From Opitutaceae bacterium UBA2377 (GTDB lineage Bacteria > Verrucomicrobiota > Verrucomicrobiia > Opitutales > Opitutaceae), in NCBI GenBank assembly GCA_002344205.1, contig DDSZ01000002.1, positions 1-64,000 of the forward strand: 64,000 bases of DNA, given 5' to 3'. Shown here piece by piece: positions 59,322 to 64,000 of the stretch. The position numbers and the translations under genes were made by a program. A model generated the notes under the pieces. It had not been told where the DNA came from. It saw nothing but the letters and a program-made list of their open reading frames with translations, and searched no databases. Each line of letters begins with the position of its first letter. Position 1 is the first letter of the stretch.

Positions 59322-60452
59322 TTAGCCGAGCGCTTGCTGGAGGTCGAGCTTGAGGTCGTCCACGTGTTCGAGCCCGACTGAAAGCCGGAGCAGATTGTCC
59401 GGCGTGGCGGAGCCCGGGCCTTCGGCGAGTTTGCGGTGCTCGATGAGGCTCTCGACCCCGCCGAGGCTGGTGGCGCGGGTGATGAGTCGCAGCCGGCCGG
59501 CCACGGCGCCGGTGGCGGCAAAATCCCCGCGCACCAGGAAGGAAATCATCGCGCCGGGCGAACTCATCTGCCGGCCGGCGATGGCGTGACCGGGATGCGA
59601 GGAGAGGCCGGGGTAGAAAACCGCCTCGACCCGCGGATGTGCGGCGAGCCAAGCGGCGAGGGTGGCGGCCGTGGCGGATTGCGCGCGGATGCGCACGGGC
59701 AGGGTGGCGAGGCTGCGTTGCAGCAGCCAGCAGTCGAAGGGCGCCGGCACGGCGCCGCCGAGCCGCTGCCAGTTTCGCACGCGATGGGCGAAGTCCTCGG
59801 GCGCATCTGCGCCAAGCACGAGCGCACCGCCGAGGACATCGCTGTGGCCGCCGAGATATTTCGTGGTGGAGTGCATCGCCACGTGGGCGCCGAGGGCGAG
59901 CGGCCGGGTGAGCAGCGGCGAGGCCCAGGTGTTGTCGGCCACGACGAGTGCGCCGGCCTGGCGGCCCGCGGCGGCGACCGCGGCGATGTCGGTGATCTTG
60001 AGGCGGGGATTCGAGGGCGTCTCGATCCACACGAGCTGGGCCGGGGTCTGAAACGCCCGCGCCACCGCGGCGGGGTTCGTCTGGTCGATGAACTCGGCTT
60101 GCAGGCCGCGGCCGGCGTAGAACTCCTGCACCAGCGCGCGGGTGCCGTGATAAAGGTCGTCGGGGAAAAGCGCGCGTGCGCCGGCGGGCAGCGCCTGCAG
60201 CACGGCGGCGGTGGCGGCCTGCCCCGAGGCGAAGGCCAGCGCCTCGCGTCCGCCTTCGAGGGCGGTGAGCGCGGTTTCGAGTGCCTGCCGGTTCGGGTTG
60301 CCGTAGCGGGTGTAGTTGTTGCCGTGGGGCAGGGTGCCGTCGGCCGCGCGCTCAAAGGTCGTCGCGAGCGAGAGGTTGGGCGTGACGGCGCCGGTCACCG
60401 GATCGATGGCGCGGCCGGCATGCACGGCGAGGGTTTCGGGATGGGTTAGCAT
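59322..60452 (-). CDS. Cys/Met-metabolism PLP enzyme (cystathionine gamma-synthase/lyase-like)
   Basis: 376 residues from the ATG at 60452, which overlaps the MarR stop by 7 bp. PLP Lys198 in MHSTTKYLGGHSDV, Asp173 in VVADNTWASP, NNYTRYGNPN and SLGGVESL are the family signatures. It could be a cystathionine gamma-synthase, gamma-lyase or O-acetylhomoserine sulfhydrylase; the sequence does not decide. Position behind a Cys-rich regulator hints at thiol supply under stress. Confidence 0.88.
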   Translation of the reverse strand: MLTHPETLAVHAGRAIDPVTGAVTPNLSLATTFERAADGTLPHGNNYTRYGNPNRQALETALTALEGGREALAFASGQAATAAVLQALPAGARALFPDDLYHGTRALVQEFYAGRGLQAEFIDQTNPAAVARAFQTPAQLVWIETPSNPRLKITDIAAVAAAGRQAGALVVADNTWASPLLTRPLALGAHVAMHSTTKYLGGHSDVLGGALVLGADAPEDFAHRVRNWQRLGGAVPAPFDCWLLQRSLATLPVRIRAQSATAATLAAWLAAHPRVEAVFYPGLSSHPGHAIAGRQMSSPGAMISFLVRGDFAATGAVAGRLRLITRATSLGGVESLIEHRKLAEGPGSATPDNLLRLSVGLEHVDDLKLDLQQALG

Positions 60453-60928
60453 GAAGATTTTCCGCCGGGGTCGCAGGCGGTGAGGCAGGTGGCGAGGGCG
60501 TCGCGCAGGTGGCGGAGGGCGCGTTCCACGTTGGCGCGCTCGGCGGCGGGCACGCAGCCGAGGAGGTTGACCGCATGGGTGTTCAGCGAGGCTTCGAGAA
60601 GGCCGTGCTCTTTGCGGCCCTTGGGCGTGAGGCCGATGAGCCAGATGCGGCCATCGTCGGGGTGCTCGCTCCGGCGGACGAGCCCGCGTTGTTCCAGCCG
60701 CGCGATGAGGCGGCTGGTCCAGGTTTTTTCCAGTCCCATGCGCTGGGCAAATTCCTGCTGGTTGAGCGGGTCGCCGGCCGACCCGAGCAACAGGAGCGCC
60801 TGGCATTCCTTGGTCGTGGCCTCCGTGCAACAGGCCGTCATCGTGCGCTGGGCCTGTTGGAAAAGCCGCACGACCTCGCGCAGAAGCGCGTCGGTTTCCT
60901 GGGCGGTGGCGGTGGACGAACGGGACAT
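60446..60928 (-). CDS. MarR-family regulator with conserved Cys residues
   Basis: 160 residues from the ATG at 60928. The winged HTH is clear (LNQQEFAQRMGLEKTWTSRLIARLEQRGLV, then DDGRIWLIGLTPKGR as wing). Seven Cys are present at 33, 34, 42, 125, 148, 152 and 160; the cluster TACCTEATTKEC before the HTH is the kind of pattern that binds a soft metal or senses thiol oxidation. It sits between a DUF6428 gene and the PLP enzyme, all on one transcript. Dyad elements upstream of the operon are candidate binding sites. Confidence 0.85.
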   Translation of the reverse strand: MSRSSTATAQETDALLREVVRLFQQAQRTMTACCTEATTKECQALLLLGSAGDPLNQQEFAQRMGLEKTWTSRLIARLEQRGLVRRSEHPDDGRIWLIGLTPKGRKEHGLLEASLNTHAVNLLGCVPAAERANVERALRHLRDALATCLTACDPGGKSSC

Positions 60929-60977
60929 GACGGCAGGGTGGAGCCGCGCCCGCGGGTTGGCGAGCGCGGCTTCGCGT

Positions 60978-61532
60978 TCAGGCGCAGCAGGCGGCGGCGC
61001 GCTGTCCGGCGGGTCGGGTCTCACCGCAGCCGCAACCGGCTGCGGCGGTTGCGGGCGCCGGCTTTTCGGCCTCGTTTCCGCAGCAAGCGCCCGTGACGCC
61101 GGCCAGCCGGCGCTCGGCGGCCTTGCAACGGGTGCGGTCGGGGGTGAGTTCGATCCACAGTTGCCCTTCCGCAGCGGTGACGGTGGCGACGTCGTAGAGC
61201 GCGGCGGGCTGGCCCTCGAAGGCGGCATGGATGCGGGCGGGGGCTTCACCGTCGAGCGGCAGGGTGCGCCCGACCCGGTCGATGATGGCGAGGAACTTCG
61301 CCGCCGGCATGTGACCCCGGCCGGGCAGCGCTCCGGCGAGCGGGGGGACCCAGATTTCGAACTGCGTCTCGTTCCAGCGATGGGCGAGCCCGCCGCAGTC
61401 CATGGTTTCGTAGGCGACCCGCTTCACCTCGGTGAGGTGGTAGCCGGGATGGATGAGGCGGCTGCCGGCACGAAAGACCAGGGCGTGGTCCCGGCGGGCG
61501 CGGAGCGTGTCGGGGAAGGCGGAGGTGTGCAT
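60978..61532 (-). CDS. DUF6428-like protein with Cys-rich C-terminus
   Basis: 184 residues. The core (HALVFRAGSRLIHPGYHLTEV, CGGLAHRWNETQFEIW) matches the DUF6428 pattern, a small protein often found beside arsenic-resistance genes. Four additional Cys pairs or near pairs at the C-terminus (GACCGNE, GCGCGET, AACCA) make eight Cys in all, which could bind a soft metal. First gene of a four-gene operon. The function of the family is not established. Confidence 0.7.
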   Translation of the reverse strand: MHTSAFPDTLRARRDHALVFRAGSRLIHPGYHLTEVKRVAYETMDCGGLAHRWNETQFEIWVPPLAGALPGRGHMPAAKFLAIIDRVGRTLPLDGEAPARIHAAFEGQPAALYDVATVTAAEGQLWIELTPDRTRCKAAERRLAGVTGACCGNEAEKPAPATAAAGCGCGETRPAGQRAAACCA

Positions 61533-61568
61533 GATTTGGATGGGTGGAAGACTTCGATTGGATTAACA

Positions 61569-61583
61569 GTTGCTAACAGCAAC
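61569..61583. promoter_or_regulatory. Inverted repeat GTTGCT-N3-AGCAAC before the MarR operon
   Basis: Perfect 6-bp arms around AAC, 37 bp before the DUF6428 start. The central word TTGCTAACA recurs at 62182-62190 in the promoter region of the neighbouring receptor. Confidence 0.5.
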
Positions 61584-61594
61584 CAATAGTCGAT

Positions 61595-61611
61595 AGTTGT
61601 CAACCACAACT
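61595..61611. promoter_or_regulatory. Inverted repeat AGTTGT-N5-ACAACT, candidate MarR operator
   Basis: A 17-bp element with perfect 6-bp arms around CAACC, 63 bp before the DUF6428 start. A very similar dyad, CTGT-TAACC-ACAG, lies at 62061-62073 directly before the next minus-strand gene. Confidence 0.55.
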
Positions 61612-61638
61612 TTTATTAATTTTCACCGCTCGCGGCGC

Positions 61639-62055
61639 TCAGACCGGGCGGACGGCCAGCCAGCCGTAGGCGGCGGCGTAGATCACACATTCGGCGATGA
61701 GCAGGCGGTAGCCGGCGCGGAGCCATGGGTTGGTGAGCGTGGCGCGCACCCCGAGCCAGGGCAGGATCAGCGCTCGGCCGCCCCAGAACAGCGCCGTGGC
61801 ACCGCATACAGCCCGGGCGAGCGGGGTGCCGGCCACGAGGGTGGGTGCGAACAGGAGGCTGAGCAGCCCAAGCACGACGATGGTGGCGCCGATGGAGAAG
61901 TTCTGCGCGAGGGCGAACCGCCGGTGCATGGGCGGCAGCGCGGCCAGGTTCTTTTCCCAGTCCGGCGGGATGGGCGTGAAACAGGCCAGCACCAGCGTGA
62001 CGAAGTGGAAACCGCCGGCCAGCCGCACCCCAAGGATCAGAAGCTCATCGGACAT
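61639..62055 (-). CDS. Small four-helix membrane protein
   Basis: 138 residues from the ATG at 62055. Hydrophobic helices at about 5-25, 46-66, 70-90 and 112-132; a polar loop DWEKNLAALPPMHRRFALAQ lies between the first two. It resembles small inner-membrane proteins of unknown function. The CTGT-N5-ACAG dyad lies 5 bp upstream of its start codon, so it may belong to the MarR regulon. Confidence 0.6.
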   Translation of the reverse strand: MSDELLILGVRLAGGFHFVTLVLACFTPIPPDWEKNLAALPPMHRRFALAQNFSIGATIVVLGLLSLLFAPTLVAGTPLARAVCGATALFWGGRALILPWLGVRATLTNPWLRAGYRLLIAECVIYAAAYGWLAVRPV

Positions 62056-62359
62056 GCGGGCTGTTAACCACAGTTGACTCCGGATGAACACGGATTTTTT
62101 GGCGAAAACCCCGTCCCGTCGCCGCGATCCCGGGACGGTGCGCTTTTGCACCCGTTGCCCCCGGGGTATTTATCCGCAGATTGCTAACAATAGCGTCTTT
62201 GGCAGGGAACTAGCTGTCCCGGCTGTTACGATCCGGCAAACATCCCGGCTCGCCGGGGTTCGGGGCTTGACTGGCTCTGGACCGTGGCGTTCCGATTGCC
62301 GCCTACCATTCGGACCGGCCCTCACGGGGCGGTTGTCGCTTCCTCAAACCTACCTAGCA
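62056..62359. other. Gene-free promoter region before the second TonB-dependent receptor
   Basis: The 304 bp contain the dyad CTGTTAACCACAG (62061-62073), the AT-rich dyad ATTGCTAACAATAG (62181-62194) and GGGA...TCCC at about 62206-62220. Both dyads resemble those before the MarR operon. I find no gene in it. The receptor start has no strong ribosome-binding site. Confidence 0.5.
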
Positions 62360-64000
62360 ATGCAAACCAAGAATCCGTTCCTGAAATTCCTGCTGACGGG
62401 CGCCGTGGCGCTCGCTCTGGCAGCCGCCAACGCCGTCTTCGGCCAGGCGATCACGACGTCGTCCCTCACGGGCACTGTCACCAACAATGCGGGCCAGCCG
62501 ATCGTCGGCGCCGCGCTGACGATTCAGCACGTGCCGACCGGTTCGTCCTACACCGCCACCAGTCGTGCCGACGGCACGTTTGTGCTGCGCGGCCTGCGTC
62601 CGGGCGGCCCCTACACGGTCTCCTCTTCGGCGACCGGCCAGGTGCCGACCGAGCTGCGCGAGGTTTACCTCGATATCGACCGCGGCGCGGACGTCGTGGT
62701 GCGGATGGAGACGGAGGATGTGGTCATGCTCGACCGCTTCGAGATCACCGCTTCCGCCGAGGACACCCTGTTTGACTCGGTCAAGACCGGCTCGGGCAGC
62801 TACCTTACCAGCGAAGACATCAGCAACCTGCCCGCCGGCGACCGTTCCATCAACGCCTTGGCCCGCATGGACCCGCGCATCAGCTACAACCGCGACCCGT
62901 TTGACCGCGGTATCTCGGTGAGCGGTCTGAGCAACCGTTTCAACAGCATCCAGGTGGACGGCGTCAGCGCCAACGACCCCTTCGGCCTCAACGCCAACAA
63001 CACGGCGGCCGAGCGCAATGTCATCCCGGTGGATTCGCTGGAGGCCCTCTCGGTTGACACCTCGCCTTACAATTCCCGCAACGCCGGCTTCGTCGGCGCC
63101 CGCATCAACGCCATCACCAAGAGCGGCACCAACGAGTTGAAGGGTTCGCTTTATTACACCTACCGCGGCAAGACGGCCTTGGGCGGCATCGACATGGTGG
63201 GCGAGCAGTTGGCCGAATTCTTCCGGCCGATCACGGCCTTCTCCGAGGAGACCCTCGGTGCGACCCTCGGCGGCCCGATCATTCCCGGGAAACTGTTCTT
63301 CTACGTTTCCTACGAGAAGGTGGACGAAGTTCGCATCCCGCCTTCCCCGGCTTTCCCGGTGGATGCGACCACGCTTAACCAGATCTCGCAGGCCTTGACC
63401 GCCCTCGGCTTCTCGCCCGGCAGCGCGACCCCGCCCGCCGGCAACGACCTCTCCGATGACAACATCCTAGTGAAGCTCGACTGGGAGATCAATTCCAACC
63501 ACCGCGCCACCCTCCGCTACAACAACGTGGAGTCCTCCCGCCCGACCTTCCCGGGCTTCGGCACCGGCGCGGCCCAGAACAACTTCTCCTATGATTCCCA
63601 CTGGTATGACCAGAGCATCAAGAACGAGTCCTACATCGGCCAGTTGATCAGCCGCTGGTCGGACCGCCTCAACACCGAGGTCTCGATCTCGCGCAGCACC
63701 TACGACTCGATGCCGATCAACAACAGCACCCAGCCCTCCGTGCAGGTGCGCAACGTTCCGGTGGCCGGTTCGACGACCGCGTTCATCATGGCGGGCACCG
63801 AGCTCAGCCGTCACGCCAACATCCTGAAGGTCGAGACCGACACGGCCGAACTTTTCGGTTCCTACGAACTGAACGACAACCACACCCTGCAGTTCGGTCT
63901 CCAGTATGATACGGCCGATATCTACAACCTCTTCGTGCAGCGGGCCTATGGCAGCTACGAATTTGAGAATCTGGCCCAGTTGCAGGCCGTCGCCGCCAAC
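62360..64000 (+). CDS. Oar-like TonB-dependent receptor with carboxypeptidase-regulatory domain, 3' partial
   Basis: 547 codons are visible and the frame is still open at the window end. Signal peptide at 1-30 (core FLLTGAVALALAAANAVFG), then a carboxypeptidase-regulatory-like domain (SLTGTVTNNAGQPIVGAAL, about 36-115), then the plug (ITASAEDTLFDSVKTG, DLPAGDRSIN, GVSVSGLS) and the first strands of the barrel (NELKGSLYYTYRGK). This layout is that of the Oar/OmpA-related TonB receptors of soil and aquatic bacteria. Probably imports peptides or oligosaccharides; substrate unknown. Confidence 0.88.
   Translation, partial: MQTKNPFLKFLLTGAVALALAAANAVFGQAITTSSLTGTVTNNAGQPIVGAALTIQHVPTGSSYTATSRADGTFVLRGLRPGGPYTVSSSATGQVPTELREVYLDIDRGADVVVRMETEDVVMLDRFEITASAEDTLFDSVKTGSGSYLTSEDISNLPAGDRSINALARMDPRISYNRDPFDRGISVSGLSNRFNSIQVDGVSANDPFGLNANNTAAERNVIPVDSLEALSVDTSPYNSRNAGFVGARINAITKSGTNELKGSLYYTYRGKTALGGIDMVGEQLAEFFRPITAFSEETLGATLGGPIIPGKLFFYVSYEKVDEVRIPPSPAFPVDATTLNQISQALTALGFSPGSATPPAGNDLSDDNILVKLDWEINSNHRATLRYNNVESSRPTFPGFGTGAAQNNFSYDSHWYDQSIKNESYIGQLISRWSDRLNTEVSISRSTYDSMPINNSTQPSVQVRNVPVAGSTTAFIMAGTELSRHANILKVETDTAELFGSYELNDNHTLQFGLQYDTADIYNLFVQRAYGSYEFENLAQLQAVAAN

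Noticed and set aside
1..64000. Search for CRISPR arrays, IS elements, integrases and rRNA
   Set aside because: No regular direct repeats with unique spacers, no transposase or integrase motifs and no rRNA-like stretches were seen.

Overview
The window is GC-rich, densely packed DNA from the chromosome of a Gram-negative bacterium, most likely a verrucomicrobium near the Opitutaceae. The pointers are a very long GreA of the kind found in Chlamydiae and Verrucomicrobia, TonB-dependent receptors beside a LacI-regulated glycan locus, and many ATGA/TGATG start-stop overlaps. This placement is inference from gene content, not a phylogeny. I saw no CRISPR array, transposase, integrase or rRNA.

Layout. 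1-2763: 3' part of a large RTX-type Asp/Gly-repeat protein with an exact 57-residue tandem repeat, followed by tRNA-Arg(CCT). 3067-25432: a glycan and glycoside utilisation locus. It holds a beta-helix protein, a TonB-dependent receptor, an SGNH hydrolase, a GH116, a solute-binding protein, a TPR-like protein, a DCXR-like reductase, a polyol dehydrogenase, an MDR oxidoreductase, an FAD oxidoreductase, a type-B carboxylesterase, a GH42, a sulfatase, an esterase, LacI and a GH1. A near-identical 13-bp element (consensus TGGACAMGTTGAS) occurs six times, and only at the promoter regions of this locus, including 4 bp before lacI. It is the likely LacI operator and makes the whole block one regulon. 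The locus is bracketed by a 13-nt direct repeat: one copy is the 3' end of tRNA-Arg, the other lies just before aroC. That is the layout of a tRNA-integrated island whose integrase is gone.

25724-48462: housekeeping and mixed genes: aroC, KDPG aldolase, tRNA-Leu(CAG), an ArsR-methyltransferase fusion, long GreA, RsmB-like rRNA methyltransferase, an aspartic protease with PDZ, an MFS pump, a hybrid histidine kinase, glyA, a phosphatase, purD, a LOG-domain protein with a large unknown N-terminus, an FKBP isomerase, threonine aldolase, shikimate kinase, a thioesterase and a GT4 glycosyltransferase.

48646-53101: a four-gene acyl/lipid cluster: an ACP-dehydratase fusion, a ketoacyl synthase, an SDR and an MGDG-synthase-like glycosyltransferase. 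All catalytic residues I checked are present, so this looks like a complete elongation module joined to a glycosyl transfer step. It is the best candidate in the window for an undescribed biosynthetic system.

53088-64000: an MgtE-type Mg transporter lacking its N domain, a coiled-coil membrane protein, an enolase-superfamily dehydratase with an SDR, and a minus-strand operon (Cys-rich DUF6428 protein, Cys-rich MarR regulator, trans-sulfuration enzyme, aldo/keto reductase). That operon carries dyad-symmetric elements at its promoter, with a related dyad before a neighbouring membrane protein. The window ends inside an Oar-like TonB-dependent receptor.
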